A stretch of DNA of 64,000 nucleotides, taken from Azolla caroliniana (lineage: Eukaryota > Polypodiophyta). The stretch spans positions 5,890,001 through 5,954,000 of the forward strand of contig JBHGNT010000010.1 of assembly GCA_043228905.1 (NCBI GenBank), in the 5' to 3' direction. Positions 54,319-64,000 of this stretch are shown here, one piece after another (position 1 is the stretch's first letter; each line of letters starts with the position of its first letter). Both the position numbers and the translations under genes were made by a program. Below the pieces are notes generated by a model. That model saw only the letters and a list, made by a program, of their open reading frames with translations, was not told the origin of the DNA and did no database searches.

Positions 54319-57300
54319 ATGGATAGAGGCATGGCTACGTCGCTCCCGGTGGAGAAGCTCGACAGCAACTACGCATCCTGGTCTTACAAGATGCACCAGT
54401 ACCTGCTTGGACACAGGTACTGGAGTTATGTCGAAGGAGCGAATGATGCGGCGCCCGACTCGGCACACAAGGACTTCCCGGTATGGGAACAGGCGGCAAG
54501 CAGGGTGATGTACTGCTTTGCGTCCAGTGTCGGCGATCAGCTGCTCAGCCACATCCGTGACGCAGAGACACCGAAGGATGCTTGGGGGAACCTGAAAAAG
54601 GTTTTCGCCGCAAGCACCACTGCCCGGAAGCTGCAACTCAGACAGGAGTTGAGCAATGTTCGATAGAAGAACATGTCCGTGGCAGACTACACGGGCCGGA
54701 TAAAGGAGATTTGCGACTCGCTCGCCTCTATCAATGTTACCGTAGAGGAAGACGAGATGGTGCAGGTATGTCTCGGAGGCCTGGCGTCCAAGTTCGGAGC
54801 GTTCCGGACTGCGGTGTGTACAAGGGAGAATACCCCCTCATTCTTCGACTTACAGTCGATGTTCCTTGTAGAGGAGAACCACGCCGGTGCATCTACCAGT
54901 GCATCCCCGGACAGCCGAATGCTGTACACGGGAATGGATCGGCTCCATGGGCGTGGTGGAAGAGGTGGGTCGGCACGCAACGGAGGCGGCCGACAAGAGC
55001 AAGAACGGAGGCACTATGAGCGTGCCGACAGCAGTTCTGGGACTTCCACAAGCAGGGGGAGTCAAGGCGGTGCCGGAGGCCGGCAAGACAATTCCGCTAC
55101 GAAATGCTGGTACTGTGGCAAAAAAGGCCACAAGGAAAGCGAGTGCTGGAGAAAGCGTGCCGATTCGGACAAATCCGGATCCGGCAAGGTCGGTAAGGAT
55201 GGCCGGCAAAACTCGCACTACGCAAACGGATCAGGAGGATCCAGAACCGGAAAGGCCGGTAAGGGGCCAGCCTTGGTGATGAATCACAAGGCAAACTCAA
55301 TGAAGAAGACCACTTCCAAAACGGAGGAAGTGTGGTATGTTGATTCCGGCGCGTCGAACCACATGACGAGCCACAAAGAGTGGTTCTCCTTTCTGGAGAA
55401 ACCGGATCAACCAGGAGTAGTCGAAACCGGAGACGACACTCCTCACCAATCGTGCACGTCAGAGAAGTCCCTCTAAGCCACGTCCGACAGAAAGGGAAGC
55501 TGATGAACGTATTACACGTTCCGAAAATTACGAAGAACCTGGTGTCCGTCGGTCAGATAGTCGACCAGGGGATGCAGGTGCGGTTTACGCACCTCGGGTG
55601 CTTCATTGAGGATGAGGGCGAAGTCATTGCGCAAGGGCGCAGAGACGGGAGGATGTTTATCCTCAACACCAATGACTTAGGCACCGCTCTGTTCGCGAAA
55701 CGACAGAAGGTCAAGTCGGACATCGACCTGTGGCACAAGCGGATATGCCACGTCAACTACTGGAGGCTTCAAGACCTGCAAACGAAACAAGTCGTTTTCG
55801 GTTTGCCGAAGTTTAGCGGCCGGAGAGCCGAAATTTGTGAAGCCTGCCAACTTGGGAAGCAACACCGGCTTCCATTCCCCACCGAACGGAACCGGAGCCG
55901 TAACAAGCTCGATCTCATCCATTCGGATGTGTGGGGACCGGCACAAAGTGTAAGCCATGGCGGGAGCCGATACTTCGTCTCCTTCATTGACGACTATACA
56001 CGACATACTTGGATCTACCTCATTGAGCGGAAGAGCGAAGTCTTCGACTGTTTCCAGAGCCTCCAGAAGATGGTGGAACAGGAATCGGAGAGGAAGATCA
56101 AATGCCTTCGGTCGGATGGCAGAAAGGAATATTTTTCCGGCCAATTCACTAGTTATCTGCAGCAGAAGGGAATTCAGCAAGAGTTCAGCTGCAGATACAC
56201 ATCAGAGCAAAACGGTGTGGCCGAAAGGAAGAACCGGACACTCGTCAAAGCGGCAAGGGCGATGCTGGAGGAGAAGAGCATGCTCCGGTTCTACTGGGCG
56301 GAGGCGGTCCGGACGGCCGTCTACATACAAAACCGCATTGTTGACAAGGTGTCAGCTCATGAGCTGTATTTCAGGCGCAAGCCGAACTTAAGACACCTTC
56401 GGATATTCGGCAGCATAGCGTATGTGCATGTGTCGGATCAGAAGCGGAGAAAGCTGGATGCAAAATCGGAAAAATGCATCCTAGTCGGCTATGCTCAAGA
56501 GCAAAAGGGGTATAAGTGCTATAACCCCCGGACGAAGGATGTCCGAGTTAGCCGGGATGTCGAGTTCGATGAATCGGCATCCTGGTACTCCGTACCGACT
56601 CCGACTTCCGATCCCGACCCAATGTCGGAAGATCAGGCCAGTGAGCCTGAATCAACCCTGGCAGAGGATGATGAAGCCGGGACTCAAGATGAGAGTCCGG
56701 AATCGTTACGGTTGAGTGGACCGAACGAGCGACTGAGTCGGTTGAACCAGTCGGATGAAGAGACGGCAAGTGGTGGAGACTCTGTCGTGCTCTCCCTGCG
56801 CAAGGAACCGAGGAAACGGTTCACGCGCAAAGAGAAGGGGAAGAGGAAGATGCCGGAATTCGAAACCGGCAACGATGAGTCGGATCGGTGCGTATCTGAC
56901 TCCGGAAAGGAGAAAGACGGATCTTCGGCAACGAAGACCGAACTGGCCAAGAAGGGCCTCAAATCAGGTGACGGTGCGTTGCGCCGATCAACCCGCCAGA
57001 AGGATCCCGTCATGCGGTACGGGTACAATGAATACATGGCGCATCATTATGCGTACATGACTAAGGTAATAGAAGTGCGTGAGCCGGAGAGCTACGCAGA
57101 AGCAGGAAAGGACGCAAATTGGCGTGCCGCTATGGACGAAGAAATGCAGGTACTCAATGCCAACGAAACTTGGGACCTAGTTGATCCTCCCCGTCACTGT
57201 AAAGCGATCGGATGCAAGTGGGTGTACAAGGTCAAGTACAACGCCGACGGTTCTGTTAACCGGTACAAAGCCCGGTTAGTGGTGAAGGGATACGCGCAGA

Positions 57301-59358
57301 CACACGGAATCGACTACGACGAGACCTTCGCTCCTGTGGCGAAGATGACGACGGTTCGTGTGGTACTGGCGGTTGCTGCGGCAAGGGGGTGGCATCTTCA
57401 CCAGATGGATGTGAAGAACGCCTTCCTTCAAGGAGAGCTTGAAGAAGAAGTCTTTATGACTCAACCCCCCGGATTTCAATCGGAGATGAACAAGTCGGCG
57501 ATATGCCGACTAAAGAAGTCGCTTTACGGCTTGAAGCAAGCCCCCCGAGCTTGGAACGCGAAGATCACGCACCGGTTGCGTAAGCTGGGGTTTGCTGTCT
57601 CTAAGTCGGACTCTTCGTTGTTCATCCGGCAAAGCTCTGACGGTCCGGTATGTATACTCTTGTATGTGGATGATTTAGTCATCACCGGACCGGGTCTTCC
57701 CGAAATCAACCGCGTCAAGTCCCAGTTGTCGGACGCATTCGAAATGAAGGACCTGGGGGACCTTCATTATTTTCTTGGGATCGAAGTGATCCGGACCCCC
57801 GACGGCATATTGCTCTGACAATGCCATTACGTGTTGAATATGCTATATAAGTTCGGCATGACGGATTGCCGACCTGTCTCCACACCCCTGGACCGGAACC
57901 AGAAGCTCCATCCCAACTCTGGACCGGCCTGCAATGAGAAACGGTTCCGACAGGTTGTCAGAAGCCTGATCTACTTAACCATCACCCGACCCGACATCAG
58001 CTATCCGGTCGGCATGGTAAGTCAGTTCATGCAGAAGCCGACTGTGGAGCACCTTCAGTGCACGCAACGAATATTACGGTATGTCAGCGGCACTAAGGAC
58101 CGAGGTTTTTCTATACCGACGAGGTATACCCGAAGAGCTTTTTGGTTACACAGATGCTGACTGGGCCAGCGATGCGTCTGATCGCCGCTCCACTTCCCGA
58201 TACATGTTCTCCATAGGTAGCGTGGCCGTTGCGTGGAGCAGCAAGAAGCAGCCCACAGTGGCTTTGTCAAGCACTGAGGCTGAGTACCGGGCCGCTACCG
58301 TTGCCACTTGTGAAGCCATCTGGCTTCGGCGACTACTGCGAGACTTGCGGATCGAGGTACCGACCCCGATCCCGATTTACTGCGATAACATGAGTAACCT
58401 GTAGCTCACCAGGAACCCTGTGTTCCATGCTCGCACAAAGCACATCGAGGTGCACTACCACTTCGTGCGTGAGCGGGTCCTGAGCGGTGAAGTTGACCTA
58501 CGGTATGTTCATACGGATCGGCAAGTTGCCGACATCTTCACCAAGCCGCTCGGATCAGACAAGTTGCAGCACTTTACCGACATGCTTGGTATTCAGCATC
58601 TCGATGTGCCGCACTTGAGGGGGAGAAGCAAGGGCAAAGTCTCTACCGAAATGGGCAAAGGCCAAAAAACTGTTGAACCCGTCGGTAAGAGGAGAGCCGG
58701 AAGAAGAGGAGACAAGAAGATGACGGAAGCCGAGTCGACGAAGGAAGTCGACACATCCAAACATGTCGGAGCAAGCGGCTGTGAAGAAGAATTGTGCACT
58801 CAGGAAGAGAAGTGCATGTTGTGTGGACGTCATCACGACGGTACTGACCATGATGCGGAGTCGAATGAAGAACTCTATTTCGGTTCACCGGCTGAAGAAG
58901 CCGGGGGAAGCATGGAGAAGGCCAAGACTCGGATGTGGTTCGATGTGGTGAGAGGCCTGAAGCTGGAAGTCGAATCGGAGTGTACCGATTCGGACAAGAG
59001 CTGGAACGAGTCAGAGACAGCTGACTCGGACCAACAGATGGATCCGGATGAGTCGGATCGACTGAAGGCCAAGGGGACACAGACACAGCGGAAGTCAATG
59101 CCATCGTGGGAGAACCGAAGGATCGGCAAGCGTCGGAGTCACAGCAGCTTAAGTGTTGAGATGGGCCTATTGAGCAGACATGCCGACCGAGAGGGTCGAG
59201 GCGCGCATAACCAAAGGGGTCGCGGCAAACGGGACGGGACGGGACGAGGAGCGCGAGCAAGGTGGAGTGACGCCAGGAGAAGTCAGTTGGAAGAACCGAC
59301 TGTCACAGAGATCGACACTACGACCCCACCTCAAGTTGAGCTTGAGGGGGAGTGTTGA
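54319..59358 (+). pseudogene. Younger Copia gag-pol polyprotein with C-terminal extension
   Basis: From ATG 54319: Gag (LDSNYASWSYKMHQYLLGH), zinc knuckle CWYCGKKGHKESEC, protease YVDSGASNHMTS (55339), GAG-pre-integrase, integrase (HSDVWGP; LRSDGRKEYFSG; YTSEQNGVAERKN), RT (NAFLQGELEEEVFM; LLYVDDLVITG at 57660), RNase H (FGYTDADWASD; SSTEAEY; YCDNMSNL). The three stops are each one C-to-T step from sense (CAG, CGA, CAG). After the usual Copia end (ADIFTKPLG... DMLGIQHLDVPHLRG) the frame continues about 245 more codons. That extension is Lys/Glu/Ser-rich with a CMLCGRHHDGTDHD cluster and runs to the polypurine tract. Confidence 0.88.
58614..59352 (+). repeat. Insert between two polypurine-tract copies at the Copia 3' end
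   Basis: CTTGAGGGGGAG occurs at 58614-58625, where the Copia polyprotein should end, and again at 59341-59352 abutting the 3' LTR. The 715 bp between encode the extra C-terminal region. Confidence 0.75.
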
Positions 59359-59751
59359 GCGGCAAGCTCAACCGGAGCCGGATCGGCTGAATAAGCCAGA
59401 GCCGGTAAGCGAGACGGATCGGGCGAAATGGATCGGTATGACGGTGAGCAACCGAACCGGCAAGCAGTGGAGGCCGGGTGCAATTCGTAACCGGAAGTCC
59501 AATCGGAAGCCTAGTATAGGATAGACTACTAGGTAGCTATAGTCTCGTAGTAAGTGTCAGATGCTCGTGTGAGCATTGAAGTACATGGTACTTCTGTCAG
59601 TCCCAAGAGGACTTGTATAAATAGTGCTACTTAGCACAGTGTGTATACAGAGTCTGGAAATAATTTTGAAATTGTGTTCTGCTCTCTCTGTCTCTCTGTC
59701 TCTCTCTGTGTTGTTCTCTGTTTTACGCTTCCGCAAACACTCACGTTTACA
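59353..59751 (+). repeat. Younger Copia 3' LTR
   Basis: 399 bp with a short interrupted CT tract. Followed by the GAATC duplication. Confidence 0.9.
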
Positions 59752-61185
59752 GAATCCGACGAGAGTTCTCCTGCGGATACACGCCAGAGCAGAACGGCGT
59801 GGCTGAACGTCGGAATCAAACGCTGGTAGAAGCTGCAAGGGAAATGATAGAAGAGAAGTGCATGCCCTGGATTTATTGGGCGAAGCAATTCTGACAGTTG
59901 TCTACATACAGAATCAGATATCTGCCTTAGGAACAAAGTTTTCGCAGCATGAACTGTATTTCGAGCGGAAACTGAATTTGGCACACCTTCGGGTATTCAA
60001 TAGCATTGCGTATGTGCATGTGCCAGATGAAAAGTGGAAGAAACTGGCTACTTCGACAAGCAGAAGGGGTATTAGTGCTACAACCCCCGTTCGAAGCAAG
60101 TCCGAGTTAGCCGTGATGTCGTCTTCGACAAATCAACATCTTGGTACCTCGCATACCCGAACCCAAGCCGATTGCCACGAATGAGGCGACGAATTCTAGC
60201 ACAGAGGGAGTGTTGTGGACTCTGAATGACCGGATAGTCCGTCTTTCCTCTGGATCAATGGACCGAATCCATATTGGTTGAGCCAAAGCAGTCAACCAGA
60301 TGACAAGACGGTGAGTAACGAAGAGTCGGTCGTGCTCTCCCCGCACAAGGAACCAAGGAGACCGCTCACGGGCAAAGAAAAAAGGAAGACGAAGATGCCG
60401 GAATATGATACCGGTGGGGAAGAGTCGGCTCGGAGCGAATCCAACTCTAGAAAGCAAGAAGAAGGACTTCTGGAGAAGAGGTCGGAGTCAGCCAAGAGGG
60501 CCATGAAATCGGCAGAGTTGAAATTGCGCCGATCTACCCGCCAGAAGCACCCAGAAGCACCTTGTAGCTCGGTACATGGTGAAGGTGGCAGTTGTGTGTG
60601 AGCTAGAGAGGCCATGAAGGAAGAGATGCACGCGGTCACAGAGAAAGAGATGTGGGACTTGGTGGACGTACTGAAAGGAGTGCAGCCGATCTTTTGCCGG
60701 TGGGTATACAAAGTCAAATACAACGCCGATGGCTCTGTCAACCGTTACAAGGCCCGGTTTGTGGCAAAGGGCTATGCGTAGCAGCACGACATCGACTACG
60801 ATGAGACGTTCGGGCCGGTCGCAAAGATGACAATTGTCCATGTCTTGCTTGAGTTGGTAGCGGTGAAGGGGTGGCATCTACATGAGATGGATGTGAGAAA
60901 CGCGTTCCTGCAAGGCGACCTTGAGGAACAAGTATATATGGTCCAACCCCTCGGTTTTCAGTCCAGAATGAACATGTCGATTATTTACCGACTAAAGAAG
61001 TCCCTTTACGGACTAAAGCAAGCCATGCATGCCTTGAATGCGAAGATCACGCAACGACTGCATCGGATGGGGTTTTTCGCATCAAACTTGGTCTCTTCAT
61101 TGTTCATCCGGTAAGCATTTTGCTTTAGGCATCGCCGACACCGACTTGGACGAAATTGACCGCGTAAAGTCTGACCTCGCGGTTG
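59752..61185 (+). pseudogene. Old Copia element, right part (integrase to RT)
   Basis: Resumes with FSCGYTPEQNGVAERRNQTL, the integrase Glu region, then the spacer (VVLSPHKEPRRPLTGKEK, LRRSTRQKHPEA) and RT (WVYKVKYNADGSVNRYKARF, NAFLQGDLEEQVYMVQPLGF, RLKKSLYGLKQAMHALNAKI). Stops at 60599 and 60779 and frame changes. It ends before the YVDD box near 61185, so RNase H and the 3' LTR are lost. Confidence 0.82.
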
Positions 61186-61689
61186 TCAGGAACAATACTA
61201 AGAGAGAGAAGTACTGTCAGGAACAATACTAAGACAGATAAGGAATTAGTACTAAAAGATGAGGATTAGTACTAAGGGAGGTGTAGAACTCTCGAGAGAA
61301 GGAAAGAGTGAGTGAGTGAGTGAGTGAGAGAGAGAGAGAGAGAATGATGATGATAACAAAAGATATATATTATGTTAAGAGAATATACAATAGTAGCTAG
61401 GAGGCTTAAGACTAGCGTTGAACCAATTTGGTTCGAAATAATGCCTTGTACCTCCTTTTAGAGTGTTCTTAGGAGTACTCCTAAAGTTTCTAGAATGTTC
61501 TAGAGAAATCTGGAATATACATCAATTTTCTATAATAAAACTTAAATGAAAATAATATTTTTTGTATTATAACATATAGTCTAATGATCAAGAGCTTGAC
61601 CCATGTAACATAAGGTCATGGGTTCAAGTCTGGATCATGACATTATCCTCCCTTTAAAACGATGAGTGTCACTAGTCGTTTAGGATTGA
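61186..61689. other. Repeat-rich spacer: direct repeat, microsatellite, HSE-like site, SINE-like head
   Basis: GTCAGGAACAATACTAAGA occurs at about 61187 and 61215. (GAGT)n/(GA)n at about 61310-61342. TTCTAGAATGTTCTAGAG at 61488-61507 fits alternating GAA/TTC heat-shock units. TAGTCTAATGATCAAG (61577) followed by GGTTCAAGTCT (61621) resembles pol III A and B boxes, with no cloverleaf. No gene. Confidence 0.5.
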
Positions 61690-63200
61690 GGACTCGGTTT
61701 GTCTAGATATTGATGATGGAAGTCTTCAAGAAGAGCACGAGCATTGGTCACATTCTCTATTGGTTCCCAAGTACGTTTGTTGGGACTATATCCTAGCCAA
61801 TCGACTAAATAGTAGAGCTTGTTGCGAACAATCTTGGAATCGAGGATGGTGGCAACCTTGTACTCAAGTCCATCTTCAAGTTCGATCGGGGGTGGAGGTT
61901 GTTTAATACGACCTGGGATGGTGTTGTCTTGTTAGGGTTCGAGGAGAGAACTATGAAACACCGGATGTATCTGAAGTTATGGATGTAGATCGAGACGAAA
62001 AGTGACATCATTAATTTTTTCGATAATACGGAAAGGACCTAATCGCCGATAATCCAACTTCTCACATGGGCGAGTAGTCTTGATGTGTCGTCATAGTAGC
62101 CATACCTGATCTCCAATGTGAAAACTGGATGGAAGCCGATGACAATCCGCGTAAACCTTGTGTGTTTGTTGAGCTTGTTGTAGATGAGTAGATAAATCCG
62201 CTTGTATCTTGTGTAACCGCTCCAAACGATCCTCTACACAAGGATTTGTGGGCAATTCTAGGGTTTCAAATATACACCACCGGGGGTGACAACCCGTATA
62301 AGCATAAATGGTGTAACTTTTGTCGATGACTGGACAGAGTTATTATACGCAAATTCGGCGAAGTGGAGAATATCCACCCAGTCATCTTGATGATAGCTTA
62401 GCAAGCACCAAAGATATTGCTCCAACGTTTGATTTGTTCGTTCTGCTTGGCCATCTGTTTGTGGGTGGTAGCCGAAGGAGAGGTTACAAGTGACCTTGAG
62501 CATTTTAAAGAGGTGCTTCCAGAATTTCGAGACGAACTGGGGTCCACGGTCGCTGATGATACTATCGGAAAGGCCATGATGCCGACATACTTCACGCATG
62601 ACAGTTTCGTCGATTTCCTCACTGGAGATTTCCTTAGTACATGGCAGGAAATGGGCCATCTTCGTATATCGATCTACTACTGTTAAGATCGCATCAAATC
62701 CCTTAGAGACCGGAAGATCTGTGATGACATCTAGAGCAATGGATTGTCACAGCTTGCTTGGAATTGTTAATGGTTCTAATAAACCATATGGATGATGCCT
62801 TGTCATTTTTGCTCTACAACATGTATCACAAGTCCGAACAAAATCTTCGACAAATTGTCGCATATGGGACCACCAGAATGATTGTTGTACTAAATCTAAT
62901 GTTTTAGCACTACCAAAATGGCCAACTGTATATGTGTCATGACAGTTTTGGACTACTCGAAGGCGACAAGAACCATTAGGAACATACAAGAGAACCATTA
63001 GGAACATACAAGAATGATTGTTGTACTAAATCTTATGTTTTAGCACTACCAAAATGGCCAACTGTATATGTGTCATGACATTTGAATTGTCGATAGTTCG
63101 TACCTAGTTGTTGCGATTGTGAACAAGATGCTCGAGAGGGATCAATTTGTGCTAGAATGGCTTGGGCGAAAGCTTCTGTCTTCAAGTCCTCACTTATGGT
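61690..63200 (-). pseudogene. Chromovirus (Gypsy) relic: integrase, GPY/F and chromodomain
   Basis: Minus-strand order: connection region (AILAQIDPSRA), H2C2 zinc site (HDTYTVGHFGSAKTLDLVQQ... CDTCCRAK), integrase core (IISDRGPQFVSKFWKHLFK, YHPQTDGQAERTNQTLEQYL), GPY/F (KLDYRRLGPFRIIEKIND) and a chromodomain near 61890-61700 (YYLVDWLGYSPNKRTWEP, ARALLEDFHHQYL). The frame is broken by TAG/TGA codons and indels. The zinc-site region is partly duplicated (136-bp unit, 62875 and 63011). The chromodomain marks a chromovirus, distinct from the 36.6-kb Gypsy. RT is not seen in the window. Dead. Confidence 0.85.
62875..63080. repeat. 136-bp direct duplication (second copy partial)
   Basis: AGAATGATTGTTGTACTAAA begins both copies (62875 and 63011). 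They share about 65 bases before diverging near 63078. A 22-bp GAACCATTAGGAACATACAAGA-type unit (read as GAACCATTAG + GAACATACAAGA) is also doubled at the junction, near 62970-63012. Confidence 0.75.
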
Positions 63201-64000
63201 ATCGATAACGTGAGAATCCAAGGGCATACCGAAGACGTGCGTTGCTTGCGGTCGTGTCGGTCCCTGGATTACTTGCTTTTGGTTATCGAAAGCTGGCTCA
63301 CAAGGACGCGGTGCTATATGAGCGCCGTGATAATGCATCTGCCTTCCCTTGTTGCTTCCCCGGATGATATGTAATTTTGAAGTCAAAACGAGTGCGGAAT
63401 TGGGCCCACCGAGCTTGACATTGTCGTGAAGATCCGTCACTACGTGCGGATCGTGAGGCGGAACCGCCGGGGTTCTGGATCGGAAGGATTCGAAGTTTGC
63501 ACTAGCTTTCACGAGAAAGTATTCAAGATAGATTAAAAGAGAGAGAGATTGAGATAAGATAGAACGCTTGACTTTAGATTTGAGGAACAAGACATATCAT
63601 CAATTGGATAATGAATTTTCTTCTTAATATTAATTTTGATATAAAGTACAAAGCTTGCTTGATTAATACATAGCCGGTTTTTCCTCTCCATCCACTTTTT
63701 TATAGATGCCCCCATGCACATGATGTCTATGAGGGTGCAAGACATGCATGAGATGCATGTTTGCCATTTGGCGCTCGTGTATTACATGTGTTACATGATA
63801 ACCATGTCACTCATTCAAGCTCTCATGTATGAGAATTTACATATAAAATGATCAAAATAAAGCTTTTGAAGATATGGCGTGGCTTAGTGGTAAGCCTATT
63901 GACTTTCAACTTGGAGGTGCAAGGGTCAAGCCTTGCTCACATCCCTTTTAAAACACAAAATACTACTAGGCTTTTGGTCTTGTATTTACACCGAAAATCT
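63201..64000. other. Right-end spacer
   Basis: No gene recognised; a minus frame at 63240-63590 has no familiar domain and may be leftover chromovirus connector sequence. The last 150 bases hold a tRNA-like element. Confidence 0.45.
63872..63945 (+). repeat. Possible tRNA-derived SINE head
   Basis: GATATGGCGTGGCTTAGTGG (A-box TGGCTTAGTGG) is followed about 30 bases later by AAGGGTCAAGCCTTG (B-box-like GGGTCAAGCC). The A box is close to consensus. The window ends before any tail can be judged. Confidence 0.4.

Larger units (their letters stand above)
53790..59751 (+). mobile_element. Ty1/Copia element nested in an older relative
   Basis: TG...CA ends with perfect 5-bp duplication GAATC (53785-53789 and 59752-59756). 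LTRs 53790-54224 (435 bp) and 59353-59751 (399 bp) differ mainly in length of a (CT)n tract (about 30 units against a short interrupted run) and about eight substitutions. Imperfect iMet-type primer site TGGTAAAAGAGCG after the 5' LTR; polypurine CTTGAGGGGGAG before the 3' LTR. TATAAATA at 54053-54060. It carries all Copia domains but has stops (TAG 54664, TGA 57816, TAG 58402) and frameshifts near 55446 and 58110. Confidence 0.92.

Noticed and set aside
22254-63945. CRISPR array or prokaryotic operon, suggested by the ParB and methyltransferase domains
   Set aside because: The gene has GT-AG introns and lies among plant retroelements; no array of spaced repeats and no ribosome binding sites were seen, so contamination is unlikely.

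Overview
The window is nuclear DNA of a land plant. Supporting this are (TTTAGGG)n plant-type telomere motifs, a long PLS-class pentatricopeptide-repeat (PPR) gene, a GT61 glycosyltransferase, an LRR receptor-like pseudokinase of the GHR1/At5g10020 type, and a dense nest of plant-style Copia and Gypsy elements. The intronless nine-unit PPR, the decayed bacterial-type DNA methyltransferase and the abundance of old retroelements suggest a fern or other non-seed plant; this placement is inference.

Layout. 0-22 kb is comparatively gene-like: GT61 glycosyltransferase (150-1550, +), PPR protein (4205-7384, -), and a three-exon LRR receptor pseudokinase (14771-18552, +), separated by AT-rich spacers with microsatellites, an interstitial telomere-like tract, decayed minisatellites and tRNA-like SINE heads. 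22-25 kb holds a Copia relic, an LTR-like promoter with heat-shock elements and a decayed acidic reading frame. 25.5-49.4 kb is the most interesting part: a transposase-like gene on the minus strand (25515-28045) lies head to head with a plus-strand gene (28493-49374). The latter encodes an unknown N-terminal domain, a ParB-like domain and a beta-order DNA methyltransferase (ADIPYGF first, DLFSGTG later), with at least five plant-type introns. Both genes are dead. Nearly all their premature stops are explained by C-to-T (or complementary) transitions, and the methyltransferase gene is split by two LTR retrotransposons.

Insertions. A Tnt1/Tork-like Copia (30050-34994, -, TSD ATAAT) sits in one exon. 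Its RNase H core has been deleted and the gap sealed with telomeric repeats. A 12.3-kb Gypsy (36599-48896, +, 4-bp TSD) sits in another exon immediately before methyltransferase motif I. Inside the gag of that Gypsy lies a younger antisense gag-only element (37978-42962, TSD ACGG) that shares its primer site, polypurine tract, LTR ends and gag domain. From 50 kb on there are relics of a related Gypsy, a minus-strand Gypsy RT/RNase H fragment, an old Copia (52.1-61.2 kb) interrupted by a younger relative (53790-59751, TSD GAATC), and a minus-strand chromovirus relic with integrase, GPY/F and chromodomain.

Functionally only three loci look intact (GT61, PPR, LRR pseudokinase). The remainder documents layered transposition into a gene of bacterial ancestry, followed by methylation-type decay. 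Reading frames, splice sites and repeat ends were read by eye; family names are from memory of motifs, not from database searches.
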